A stretch of 64,000 nucleotides of DNA from DATAGF01 sp963835685 (GTDB lineage Bacteria > Actinomycetota > Thermoleophilia > Miltoncostaeales > Miltoncostaeaceae): positions 62,001 to 126,000 of the forward strand of contig CAWIGI010000019.1 of assembly GCA_963835685.1 (NCBI GenBank), read 5' to 3'. The translations under genes were made by a program, and so were the position numbers. Every line of letters starts with the position of its first letter. The first letter of the stretch is position 1. The notes beneath the pieces were generated by a model. It was not told where the DNA came from. It worked only from the letters and a program-made list of their open reading frames with translations, and did no database searches. Below are positions 55,730 to 63,474 of the stretch, piece by piece.

Positions 55730-58293
55730 GTCTCCCCCGTGCCGACGTCCACGGCCAGCCGCGGGTCGAGGGCGTAGGCGCCGATCATGGCCTCGCGCAC
55801 GATCGCCCCGGCGCGCGGCGCCTCCTCCACCGGAGCCTCGAGCAAGAGCTCGTCGTGGATCTGGAGGATCAGGCGCGCTTCCAGACCGGCCTCGGCCAGC
55901 GCCGCGTGCGCGCGCACCATCGCCACCTTGATGATGTCCGCGGCGCTGCCCTGGATGACCGTGTTGACCGCCAGGCGCTCGCCCAGCTGGCGCTGCTGGA
56001 CGGTCCGGCCGCCGAGCTCCGGGATGGGGCGGCGGCGCCCGAAGAGCGTGGTCACGAACCCGTCCTGGGCGGCGGCCACCACGGTACGGTCGATGAAGGC
56101 GCGCACCCGCGGGTAGCGGGCCAGGTAGGCCTCGATGTACGCGCCGGCGTCGGCGCGCGGGATGTTGAGCTGGTCGGCGAGGCCGAAGTCGCTGATGCCG
56201 TAGACGATCCCGAAGTTGACCGCCTTGGCCCGGTCGCGCGTCGTGCGGTCGACGTCGGCCGGCGCCATCCCGAACACCTCCGCCGCCGTCGCGCGATGGA
56301 TGTCCTCGCCGCGGCGGAAGGCGTCGGCCAGCGCCGGCTCGCCCGAGACGTGGGCGAGGATGCGCAGCTCCACCTGGCTGTAGTCGCAGCTCACGACGAG
56401 CCAGCCCGGGTCGGTCGTGAAGGCCCCGCGGATCTCCCGCCCGAGCGGGGTGCGGATGGGGATGTTCTGCAGGTTGGGGTTGTTCGACGACAGGCGCCCG
56501 GTCTCGGCCACGGTCTGGGCCAGCGTGGTGTGCAGGCGGCCCGCCTCGTTGACCAGCTCGGGCAGCGCCGACAGGTACGTGCTGTCGAGCTTGGTGAGCT
56601 CCCGGTACTGGCCGATCAGCTCGATGATCGGGTGCTTGCCCTCCAGGAGCTGGAGCACCTTGCGATCGGTGCTCCAACCGGTCTTGCCGCGCCGGAAGGT
56701 CGGCAGGCCGAGCCGCTCGAAGAGCACCTCGCCGAGCTGCTTGGGCGACTCGATGACGAACTCGCCGCCCGCCAGCTCCCAGATGCGGTCGCGCAGCTCG
56801 TCGGCGCGATCGCGCACGCGGGCGGCGATCTCCCCGAGCCGGTGCACGTCGAGCTTGACGCCGGCCTCCTCCATGGCGGCGAGCACGCGCGCGAGCGGAA
56901 GCTCGATCTCGCGGTAGAGCGGCTCCAGCCCCTCGCGGCGCAGGCCCTCCTCCTGGCGGGCGGTCAGCTCCCGCACGAGGACGGCGTCGAGGGCCGCGCG
57001 GTCGTCGCTGCCCCGCGCACCGAGCCCGGCGTCCGCGGCGAGCTCCTCCAGCGGGTAGCCCCGCCGGCGCGGCTCGAGCAGGTAGGCGGCGATCATGGTG
57101 TCGTGCACCGGCCGCAGGTCGTCGCCCGTCGCCCTGAGGGCCGCCTTCGCGTCGTGGGTCGTGACCGGCAGGCCCGAGAGCGCCGCCGCGAGCGCCGCCC
57201 CGACGCCCTCCCCGCGCGCGCCGGCCGCCACCTCGTCGCCGTCGCCCGCGACGGCCCAGCCCTCCTCGGACAGCGCGAGCGCGACGCGCTCGGCCCCCGC
57301 CAGCCGCATCGGCAGGTCCTCCGGCGTCGCCGGGACGACCGTCACGTCGATCGTCACGTCGGCCGGGGCCTCCGGGGCGCTCGCGCCGCCCTCGGCCAGC
57401 TCCTCGAGGCGCCGGACGAGGCTGCCGAACTCGAAGCGGTCGAACAGCTCCCGCAGCGCCTGCATGCGCTCGGGCCCGTAGTCGAGCGCGGGCACGTCGG
57501 AGAGGTCGAGCTCGACCGGGGCGTCGGTGCGGATGAGCGCGAGGTCGCGCGTCTTGCGGGCCGCCGCGGCGTGCTCGGTGAGCGCCTCGCGCCGCTTGGG
57601 CGTCTGCTCGGAGGCGTGATCGAGGATCTCGTCGAGGCTCCCGTACTTCTGGAGCAGCTGCGACGCCCCCTTCTCCCCCACCCCCGGCACGCCGGGCAGG
57701 TTGTCGCTCGGGTCGCCCACCATCCCGCGGAAGTCGGTCATCAGCTCCGGCCCGATGCCGTAGCGCTCCCGCACCGCCTCCGGTGTGTAGACGGTCGTGT
57801 CGGTGACCCCGCGGCCCGTGGCCATGACGCTGACGCGCGGGCTCACGAGCTGGAAGGCGTCGCGGTCGCCGGTGAGGATCACGACCGGCTCCTCGGCCTC
57901 CTCGGCCCGCCGGGACAGCGTGCCGATGACGTCGTCGGCCTCGTAGCCGGAGAGCTCGGTGTTGATGAACCCGAACGCCTCCATCATCGGCCGGAAGTGC
58001 GGGGCCTGCTCGCGGAAGAGGTCCGGGGTCGCCTGGCGGTTGGCCTTGTAGGTCGGCTCCTGCTCGTGGCGGAAGGTCCGGCCCGGCGCGTCCCAGGCCA
58101 CGACCACGCGCCCGGGCCGCTCCTCGGCGAGCATCTTCATCATCATCGCGGCGAGGCCGTAGAGCGCGTTCGTGGGGAACCCGTCGGCGGTCGAGATCGT
58201 GTCCGGCAGGGCGTGGAACGCCCGGTACGCGAGGCTGTTGCCGTCGATCAGGAGGAGCGGGCCGGTCGCGGGCGGAGCGGCGGTGTCGGGCAC
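55708..58293 (-). CDS. polA: DNA polymerase I
   Basis: An 861-residue repair and Okazaki-fragment polymerase. The N-terminal 5'-3' exonuclease has LLLIDGNSLAYRAFHALPDT, VVAWDAPGRTFRHE, GYEADDVIGTLSRRAEE and VGDPSDNLPGVPGVGEKGAS. The middle 3'-5' exonuclease-like domain lacks the DxE motif (VTTHDAKAALRATGDDLRPV keeps only the fold), so there is no proofreading. Polymerase motifs A (VVSCDYSQVELRILAHVSG), B (RDRAKAVNFGIVYGISDFGL) and C (LILQIHDELLLE) are complete. It starts at GTG 58293 and ends 22 bases inside the next gene. Confidence 0.96.
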   Translation of the reverse strand: MPDTAAPPATGPLLLIDGNSLAYRAFHALPDTISTADGFPTNALYGLAAMMMKMLAEERPGRVVVAWDAPGRTFRHEQEPTYKANRQATPDLFREQAPHFRPMMEAFGFINTELSGYEADDVIGTLSRRAEEAEEPVVILTGDRDAFQLVSPRVSVMATGRGVTDTTVYTPEAVRERYGIGPELMTDFRGMVGDPSDNLPGVPGVGEKGASQLLQKYGSLDEILDHASEQTPKRREALTEHAAAARKTRDLALIRTDAPVELDLSDVPALDYGPERMQALRELFDRFEFGSLVRRLEELAEGGASAPEAPADVTIDVTVVPATPEDLPMRLAGAERVALALSEEGWAVAGDGDEVAAGARGEGVGAALAAALSGLPVTTHDAKAALRATGDDLRPVHDTMIAAYLLEPRRRGYPLEELAADAGLGARGSDDRAALDAVLVRELTARQEEGLRREGLEPLYREIELPLARVLAAMEEAGVKLDVHRLGEIAARVRDRADELRDRIWELAGGEFVIESPKQLGEVLFERLGLPTFRRGKTGWSTDRKVLQLLEGKHPIIELIGQYRELTKLDSTYLSALPELVNEAGRLHTTLAQTVAETGRLSSNNPNLQNIPIRTPLGREIRGAFTTDPGWLVVSCDYSQVELRILAHVSGEPALADAFRRGEDIHRATAAEVFGMAPADVDRTTRDRAKAVNFGIVYGISDFGLADQLNIPRADAGAYIEAYLARYPRVRAFIDRTVVAAAQDGFVTTLFGRRRPIPELGGRTVQQRQLGERLAVNTVIQGSAADIIKVAMVRAHAALAEAGLEARLILQIHDELLLEAPVEEAPRAGAIVREAMIGAYALDPRLAVDVGTGETWLDAKA

Positions 58294-58368
58294 GGCGCGA
58301 GGATACTCCGGGGCCCGGATCCGCCGGTTATGCTGGCCGCCCGTTCCCGCGCCCCGCAAGGAGCCACG

Positions 58369-59811
58369 TTGGCCGTCACGCCCAGCGCCCAGTACAGCAT
58401 CACCCTCCGCGTCGAGATGGACTCGACCCAGGCCGACCTCCTGGGCCAGCTCGCGACCGCCATCGGCGACGTGGGCGGCGACATCGGCGCCATCGACCTC
58501 GTGGGGACGGGCTACGGGTCGGTGATCCGGGAGCTGGTCGTGAACGCCTCCGACCAGGAGCACGCCGACGCGATCGTGGCGGCGGCCGCGGGCCTGGACG
58601 GGGTGAAGGTGCTGTCGTCGTTCGACCGCACCTTCCGCATGCACCAGGGCGGCAAGATCGAGATGACCACCCGCGTGCCCCTCGAGACGCGGGACGACCT
58701 CTCCATCGCCTACATGCCGGGCGTGGCGCGGGTCTGCCGCGCGATCGCCGAGGACCGCAACAAGGCCTTCGACCTCACCCTCAAGCGCAACATGGTCGCG
58801 GTCATCACCAACGGGACGGCGGTCCTCGGGCTCGGGGACATCGGGGCCGCCGCCGGCATGCCGGTCATGGAGGGCAAGTCGATGCTCTTCAAGGAGTTCG
58901 GCGGGGTCAACTCCTACCCGATCTGCATCGACTCGAAGGACCCCGAGGTCCTGATCCGGACCATCGCCGCCATCGCGCCGGCCTGGGGCGGGATCAACCT
59001 GGAGGACATCGCCGCGCCGACCTGCTTCGAGGTCGAGGACCGCCTCAAGGAGATGCTCGACATCCCGGTCTTCCACGACGACCAGCACGGCACGGCGATC
59101 GTCGTGCTCGCCGCCCTCCTCAACGCCCTGAAGATCACGGGCGAGAAGATCGAGAACCTCAAGGTCGTCGTGAGCGGCGTCGGCGCGTCGGGCGTCGCGT
59201 GCTCGAAGATCCTCATGAACGCCGGCGTCGAGAACATCATCGGCTGCGACTCGAAGGGCGCGATCTACAAGGGCCGCACCGAGAACATGAACTTCATGAA
59301 GGACTGGTACGCCGAGAACACCAACCCCGAGGGCATCCGCGGCGGCCTGACCGAGGCGGTCGCGGGCGCCAACCTCTTCCTCGGGCTATCGGGGCCCGGG
59401 ACCTTCTCGGCGGAGCAGCTCCAGACGATGGCGAAGGACCCGATCGTGTTCGCCATGGCCAACCCGACCCCCGAGATCATGCCCGAGGTCGCGGCGCCCT
59501 ACGTGCGCGTGATGGCGACCGGTCGGTCGGACTACCCGAACCAGATCAACAACGTCCTCGCCTTCCCCGGCATCTTCAAGGGCGCCCTGGCCTGCCGCGC
59601 GACCCAGATCAGCGAGGCCATGAAGGTGGCCGCCGCCGAGGCGATCGCCGCGTGCATCTCCGACGACGAGCTCAACGAGGACTACATCATCCCGAGCGTC
59701 TTCAACCGCAACGTCGCCCCCACGGTGGCCGCCAAGGTCATCGAGGTCGCCGCCGCCGAGGGCCTCGCCCGCCGCGTCCCGCACGCCGGCGAGGACCCCC
59801 ACGACATGTAG
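58369..59811 (+). CDS. NAD-dependent malic enzyme with N-terminal ACT domain
   Basis: A 480-residue oxidative decarboxylase of malate to pyruvate. The start is TTG 58369 after AAGGAG. Residues 1-85 are an ACT-like regulatory domain (SITLRVEMDSTQADLLGQLA then TAIGDVGGDIGAIDLV). The malic enzyme core has LSIAYMPGVARVCRAI, MEGKSMLFKEFGGV, INLEDIAAPTCFEVEDRL (metal Glu/Asp) and PVFHDDQHGTAIVVLAALLN. The Rossmann domain has VVVSGVGASGVACSKILMNA and VFAMANPTPEIMP. The ACT domain suggests allosteric control by an amino acid (inference). Cofactor choice is not certain from sequence. Confidence 0.93.
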   Translation: MAVTPSAQYSITLRVEMDSTQADLLGQLATAIGDVGGDIGAIDLVGTGYGSVIRELVVNASDQEHADAIVAAAAGLDGVKVLSSFDRTFRMHQGGKIEMTTRVPLETRDDLSIAYMPGVARVCRAIAEDRNKAFDLTLKRNMVAVITNGTAVLGLGDIGAAAGMPVMEGKSMLFKEFGGVNSYPICIDSKDPEVLIRTIAAIAPAWGGINLEDIAAPTCFEVEDRLKEMLDIPVFHDDQHGTAIVVLAALLNALKITGEKIENLKVVVSGVGASGVACSKILMNAGVENIIGCDSKGAIYKGRTENMNFMKDWYAENTNPEGIRGGLTEAVAGANLFLGLSGPGTFSAEQLQTMAKDPIVFAMANPTPEIMPEVAAPYVRVMATGRSDYPNQINNVLAFPGIFKGALACRATQISEAMKVAAAEAIAACISDDELNEDYIIPSVFNRNVAPTVAAKVIEVAAAEGLARRVPHAGEDPHDM

Positions 59812-59821
59812 GCGGTCGGGC

Positions 59822-60268
59822 TTGGGCGGCGACCAGCAGGAGCAGCCCCTCGACCCCAGGACCGGCTGGGTGCGGGAGCATCTGCACCGCTACGTCGCCA
59901 CCGACGGCGCCGACGGCCACGAGTGGCGGCCCGGCGTCCAGACGCTCCTGCTCACGACGCGCGGCCGGCGCAGCGGCAAGCTGCGCCGCACGCCGCTGAT
60001 CTACGCCCGTGACGGCGGCCGGTACGTCGTGGTGGGCTCGTACGGCGGCAGCCCGCAGCACCCGGACTGGTACTTCAACCTGGCCGCCGAGCCCGACGTC
60101 ACGATCCAGGTCGGCCCCGACGTCATGCCCGCCCGCGCGGTCACTCTCGAGGGCGACGACCGCGAGCGGCTCTGGGACCAGATGACCGGGATCTGGCCCG
60201 CCTACGACGAGTACCAGGCCCGCACCGAGCGGCAGCTGCCGGTCGTCGCCTTGGAGCCCACCGGATAG
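59822..60268 (+). CDS. Deazaflavin (F420)-dependent nitroreductase family protein
   Basis: A 148-residue Ddn-like split-barrel protein. VQTLLLTTRGRRSGKLRRTP (F420-phosphate-binding strand-loop), YVVVGSYGGSPQHPDWYFNL and AAEPDVTIQVGPDVMPARAV are signature blocks. LWDQMTGIWPAYDEYQARTE is the C-terminal helix with the substrate-side Tyr residues. Homologues reduce quinones or nitro compounds with F420H2. The TTG start lies 10 bases after the malic enzyme stop. Confidence 0.85.
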   Translation: MGGDQQEQPLDPRTGWVREHLHRYVATDGADGHEWRPGVQTLLLTTRGRRSGKLRRTPLIYARDGGRYVVVGSYGGSPQHPDWYFNLAAEPDVTIQVGPDVMPARAVTLEGDDRERLWDQMTGIWPAYDEYQARTERQLPVVALEPTG

Positions 60269-60300
60269 CACCCGGAGGCGGGGCTACACTCGGCCGGCCG

Positions 60301-60385
60301 GGGGACGTGGCGGAACGGCAGACGCGGCGGTCTCAAACACCGCTGAGGAGAAATCCTCGTGAGGGTTCGACTCCCTCCGTCCCCA
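60301..60385 (+). tRNA. tRNA-Leu (anticodon CAA)
   Basis: Acceptor stem GGGGACG/CGTCCCC with discriminator A385. The anticodon stem GCGGT/ACCGC carries the loop CTCAAAC, anticodon CAA at 60334-60336, reading UUG. A long variable arm (GAGGAGAAATCCTC) is typical of class II leucine tRNA. The T arm is GAGGG TTCGACT CCCTC. CCA is not encoded. Plus strand, 85 nt. Accessory genes directly downstream suggest it may have served as an integration site. Confidence 0.95.
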
Positions 60386-60467
60386 CTGGGATTCCGGCAT
60401 GGAGACTGGGATCTCGGGAAGCGCCGCCTCGGGGGGTGAGCCAGGGGTGAATCACTCCTGAGGCGCT

Positions 60468-60500
60468 GTTGGCACCATCGGTGCCAACGTCGGTGCCAAC
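60468..60500. repeat. GGTGCCAAC repeat cluster downstream of tRNA-Leu
   Basis: GTTGGCACC at 60468-60476 is the reverse complement of GGTGCCAAC at 60480-60488, which is repeated directly at 60492-60500. The same hexamer core GGTGCC-AA appears in the operator-like repeat at 32873. It could be a recombinase or excisionase arm-type site beside a tRNA, or a hairpin; either is inference. Confidence 0.5.
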
Positions 60501-60539
60501 GCTCAGGCGCCCCCGGCGAGCCCTGGACGCCCGCTTTGC

Positions 60540-60720
60540 TGCGCTTGGCCCGGCTGAGTGGACGAGGCCCGCCGAGGCATCACATCGAGGAGGGCGACCT
60601 GGCGGCCGTGCAGCTCGGCGCCAGGCAAGCCGATCCGCGTGCCCGCTGGCGAGCTGCAGGCCTTCGTCTACGGCGAGCCGCAGGACGCGCCGTGTCCATC
60701 GACCACCTCGAGGCCGCGGG
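60540..60720 (+). pseudogene. Excisionase-like HTH remnant, frameshifted
   Basis: HHIEEGDLAAVQLGA in one frame continues, after one extra A near 60633, as GKPIRVPAGELQAFVYGEPQ in the next. This is the wing of a MerR/excisionase helix-turn-helix domain (I-x-x-G-x-L-x-A-x-x-x-G-x-G-K-x-x-R-I/V-P-x-x-E-L). The upstream recognition helix cannot be read cleanly. Position just downstream of a tRNA suits an integrative element's directionality factor. Confidence 0.55.
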
Positions 60721-61198
60721 CTGGGTCGCCGACGGGATCGGCGGGGCCGAGGGGAGCGTGACGATGCGGCCGCGCGACGCGGTCGCCGTCTTCAAGCTGC
60801 CAGACTGCTCCGAGGAACGCTTCACCTACGACCAGCTCATCGCCGAGGGCGAGCGGCTGCGGGCACGCGCCCTCGCCGAGGGGGCGGGCCGGGCCCAGTG
60901 GCCAGCGGTCAGCTTCGGTCCCGCTGGCGTTGTGGCGGAAAGGGCCAAGCGCATCGGAGGATGGTGCGGGAGCATCCCCGCACCTTCCGGGACAGTGCGG
61001 GAGGCGGTGCGGGGTCGGCAGGGGGTAGAGGGGGTGGGGCCACCGCTCTTGGGGGCGGGGGTCTTCCATATGGATACTTCTTTGGCCTCGTCCCAGGCGG
61101 TCGCGAACTGCGGGTCCTGCGCCCGCAGACGGTACGCCGTCGATCGGGCGATTCCCGCCGCCGCGCACGCCGCCCCGACAGAGTGGCCGGTCGCATAG
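60692..61198 (+). CDS. Hypothetical protein of the accessory region
   Basis: From GTG 60692: VSIDHLEAAGWVADGIGGAE, MRPRDAVAVFKLPDCSEERF and TYDQLIAEGERLRARALAEG have ordinary protein composition for the first 90 residues. Beyond about 60960 the frame is Gly-rich and runs antisense to the better-supported HTH gene, so the true end is probably earlier. No family is recognised. Confidence 0.35.
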   Translation: MSIDHLEAAGWVADGIGGAEGSVTMRPRDAVAVFKLPDCSEERFTYDQLIAEGERLRARALAEGAGRAQWPAVSFGPAGVVAERAKRIGGWCGSIPAPSGTVREAVRGRQGVEGVGPPLLGAGVFHMDTSLASSQAVANCGSCARRRYAVDRAIPAAAHAAPTEWPVA

Positions 61199-61254
61199 CG
61201 CGCGAGGAAGTCCGCCTTCTCTTTTTCGGATGTCCGACCTGTCCGACGGCTCAT
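60826..61254 (-). CDS. HTH protein, terminase-small-subunit/transposase-like
   Basis: ATG 61254 gives a basic start and then EKADFLARYATGHSVGAACA, AAGIARSTAYRLRAQDPQFA and TAWDEAKEVS. This is the HTH of phage small-terminase and IS-like proteins (A..AGI.RSTAYR.R..DP.FA.AWDEA). After about residue 65 the sequence turns Pro/Arg-rich and is probably out of frame. A phage or integrative-element origin fits the tRNA-proximal location. Confidence 0.55.
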   Translation of the reverse strand: MSRRTGRTSEKEKADFLARYATGHSVGAACAAAGIARSTAYRLRAQDPQFATAWDEAKEVSIWKTPAPKSGGPTPSTPCRPRTASRTVPEGAGMLPHHPPMRLALSATTPAGPKLTAGHWARPAPSARARARSRSPSAMSWS

Positions 61255-61416
61255 GATCCGACCTCATCGTCAGCCTGCGAGAGGAAATTGTGGCGCAGAT
61301 GTCGGACGGCCAGACCGACGAGGTCAGCGCAAGGCGCGGGAAGAGTTGCAGATGTTCCCGAGGCAGACGAAGCAGACGCGCAGGGGCGTCAGCCTATGAC
61401 CTGTCACCGCCCGCGC

Positions 61417-62061
61417 TCACGCGTACCAACGCGTGTTGACGTTCAGTAGGCCGACGACCTGGCCGGCCGCGAAGGGCGGCACCGGCAGCCCGGTGGCGAA
61501 CTGCACGTTCCACGCCGCCGCGCCGGCGGCCGTCAGCGTGATCGGCACGTTGTTCACCCGCAGGCCGGCCCCCTTCACCACCACGCTCGGAGCCGTGGGC
61601 GAGATGCGCAGGAGCGTCTGGCGCGGGCCGCCGTAGCCGATGTTCGAGCCCGTCCCCGCGGACAGCACGGACTTGGCGGGGCCGAGCTTGACGGTGAAGT
61701 CGGTGAAGTTCAGGTCCCTGCCGGTCGCCGTCTGCTCCAGCCCCACGTTCCCGACGGTCTTGATGACGGACTTCAGCGGGAACCTCAGGGTCGTCGTGCC
61801 GTCGAGGACCTTGTAGCGCAGGCCGCCCTGCGCCGTCGGCTTCGTCTTCCCCCGCCACTCGACGGTGATGCCGTACGCCGTCATGAGGGCGGGGTCGAGC
61901 TGCACCGTGGCAAAGCCGCCGAAGACGAAGGTCGGAGGCGGCCTCTTCGACGGCGCCTTGGTCGCCGCGCCGGCGAGCGGCGCCGCGGCCAATCCAGCGC
62001 TCAGGGCGCAGGCGGTTGCGGCGACCAGCGCGCGCATCCGTATCTTCGGGGAGACTCGCAT
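61417..62061 (-). CDS. Secreted protein, possibly HtaA-like
   Basis: A 214-residue exported protein. The signal peptide is RALVAATACALSAGLAAAPL (cleaved near AGA-ATK). The mature part is beta-rich: FGGFATVQLDPALMTAYGIT, VEWRGKTKPTAQGGLRYKVL, TTLRFPLKSVIKTVGNVGLE, FTDFTVKLGPAKSVLSAGTG. The alternation of a 'thr-val-x-leu-asp-pro' strand with a GG-containing strand resembles repeats of secreted HtaA-type actinobacterial proteins, but I cannot confirm the family. It is flanked by accessory-type genes. Confidence 0.6.
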   Translation of the reverse strand: MRVSPKIRMRALVAATACALSAGLAAAPLAGAATKAPSKRPPPTFVFGGFATVQLDPALMTAYGITVEWRGKTKPTAQGGLRYKVLDGTTTLRFPLKSVIKTVGNVGLEQTATGRDLNFTDFTVKLGPAKSVLSAGTGSNIGYGGPRQTLLRISPTAPSVVVKGAGLRVNNVPITLTAAGAAAWNVQFATGLPVPPFAAGQVVGLLNVNTRWYA

Positions 62062-62088
62062 TCCGTGGCGCTCCAGGTCCAGGCCGTT

Positions 62089-62301
62089 TTAGATGCGCGC
62101 GAGAACCCGGGTCGCGGGCGACCCGCCCCGCTCGCTGCGCCGAACCCTGGCCCGCGCCTCGAGCAGCTGCTTCAGGAGGTGTCGGGCGGTCGGGTCGGCC
62201 CGGCGGGCCTCCACCACATGCCGCAGATCCGCCATGGCCGCCTGGTACTCGCCAAGCTGCCGCGCCGCCGCCTCGTCGCCCATCTCACCACCCCCCGCCA
62301 T
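62089..62301 (-). CDS. Small helical hypothetical protein
   Basis: Encodes 70 residues. GDEAAARQLGEYQAAMADLR then HVVEARRADPTARHLLKQLL and EARARVRRSERG form two long amphipathic helices, suitable for a coiled coil or HTH-dimer. No family is recognised. A start a few codons in (MGDEAAARQ) is also possible. Confidence 0.45.
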   Translation of the reverse strand: MAGGGEMGDEAAARQLGEYQAAMADLRHVVEARRADPTARHLLKQLLEARARVRRSERGGSPATRVLARI

Positions 62302-62440
62302 CGCCTGCCGATGCCCTTAATCTCGGCAGCCTTGGCCCTGACTTGAGGGGCCCGGCCGCCGTGGTCCTTATGACCGCGAGCCGGGCGAAACGTCGGATCT
62401 CCGTACGAGCTCGGGCGGTGGAGCGGGCGCTAGGCGACGG

Positions 62441-62626
62441 TTGTCCTCAGCTCCCTCTGCAGCCTGCCCGGCGCGGCCGTGCGGGTTCGCGACGGGCGGT
62501 TGCTTGCGCTGCGGGGCAACGGCCGGGCTCGAGGTCCACCACGTCGTGCCGCTGGCGCGCGGGGGCAGCAACTCGCCGGACAACCTCGTGACGCCCTGCC
62601 GGGCCTGTCACCGCAAGGCGCGCTGA
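62441..62626 (+). CDS. HNH endonuclease domain protein, probably incomplete
   Basis: The last 43 residues are a clear HNH core: CLRCGATAGLEVHHVVPLAR, GGSNSPDNLVTPCRACHRKA, with CxxC/CxxC zinc ribs, the HH and the N. The family normally has a helix and an RDG-F-C strand before CxxC; here that segment (about 62380-62440) is unreadable in one frame, so a 5' frameshift is likely. HNH genes are common in mobile elements. Confidence 0.65.
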   Translation: MSSAPSAACPARPCGFATGGCLRCGATAGLEVHHVVPLARGGSNSPDNLVTPCRACHRKAR

Positions 62627-62704
62627 CCAGCGAGTTACTCGTTGCTCGGGGTCCCGGAGCAGACGTAGGGTGGGGATCAAGGGAACAAGTCAGGGAGGCG
62701 CCTC

Positions 62705-63067
62705 ATGGCCGAGCTCGAGGTAAGGAACCCCGACCAGGCGGATGAGACCCGCCCCTTCGTGGACAAGGGGCAGGTCGAGATCGTGAAGCTGGCCGGCGGA
62801 GTAGTCGGGCGCGGGACGTTCGAGCCGGGCTGGCGCTGGTCGGAGCACGTCAAGCCGATCGCCGGCACAGAGAGCTGTCAGGCGCCCCACATGGGCTACT
62901 GCATCTCGGGTCGTATGGTCGTTCGGATGGACGACGGGACCGAGAAGGAGATCGGCGCGGGCGACGTGCTCGTCATCCCCCCCGGCCACGACGCCTGGGT
63001 CGTAGGCGATGAGCCCTGCGTCCAGGTCAACTTCACCGGCATGGAGATCTACGCCAAGAAGGCCTAG
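62705..63067 (+). CDS. Cupin domain protein
   Basis: A 120-residue single-domain cupin. ATG 62705 follows AGGGAGG. GTFEPGWRWSEHVKPIAG and CQAPHMGYCISGRMVVRMDD are cupin motif 1 with metal-type His, and IGAGDVLVIPPGHDAWVVGD is motif 2. The length and lack of fusion suggest a small metal-bound sensor or isomerase; the activity is unknown. Confidence 0.85.
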   Translation: MAELEVRNPDQADETRPFVDKGQVEIVKLAGGVVGRGTFEPGWRWSEHVKPIAGTESCQAPHMGYCISGRMVVRMDDGTEKEIGAGDVLVIPPGHDAWVVGDEPCVQVNFTGMEIYAKKA

Positions 63068-63069
63068 AG

Positions 63070-63345
63070 CCAGCGTTCCGCACGGCCCTCACCGGCTACG
63101 CGGCCGATGTGCCGACCCAGACCCTTCGCCGCCTGGAGCGCGACCCCAAGGTCGAGGCGATTGAGGCGGACGTGCAGCAGCCGCCGATCGACCCGCCCCC
63201 CACCGCGGCCGCGCCCGTCGAGGAGCCAGCCCAGGTGGTGGGTAACGGCGTGAGGCGGATCGGCGGCCTTCAGAGCCCGACGGCCAAGATCGACGGCATC
63301 GACCTGCGCGTCAACCCCGTGCCCGTCGCGACCACGGAGCCGTAA
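63070..63345 (+). pseudogene. Subtilase N-terminal remnant (I9 propeptide)
   Basis: The frame reads AFRTALTGYAADVPTQTLRR and LERDPKVEAIEADVQQPPID, an inhibitor-I9 propeptide ending with its usual V-x-x-I/V-E-x-D motif. Then GVRRIGGLQSPTAKIDGIDL and RVN, the start of an S8 catalytic domain. It stops at 63345 before any catalytic Asp. There is no signal peptide start. It is therefore a truncated remnant of a secreted protease gene. Confidence 0.6.
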
Positions 63346-63474
63346 CCCCCGGCGTGGAGTCGGCCGCTCGCGCCAGCTCACGCCAGACTTCCGACCGCTG
63401 GCCCGCCGTCAGCCGCCGCAGGCGCGGCAGCACATGCGCCCTGCCTTTGGTGAGACGAGCACGACCCGTCCCTG

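Noticed and set aside
55855..58300. Long plus-strand frame leading into malic enzyme
   Set aside because: The part before 58369 is antisense to polA; the real gene starts at TTG 58369 after its own ribosome site.
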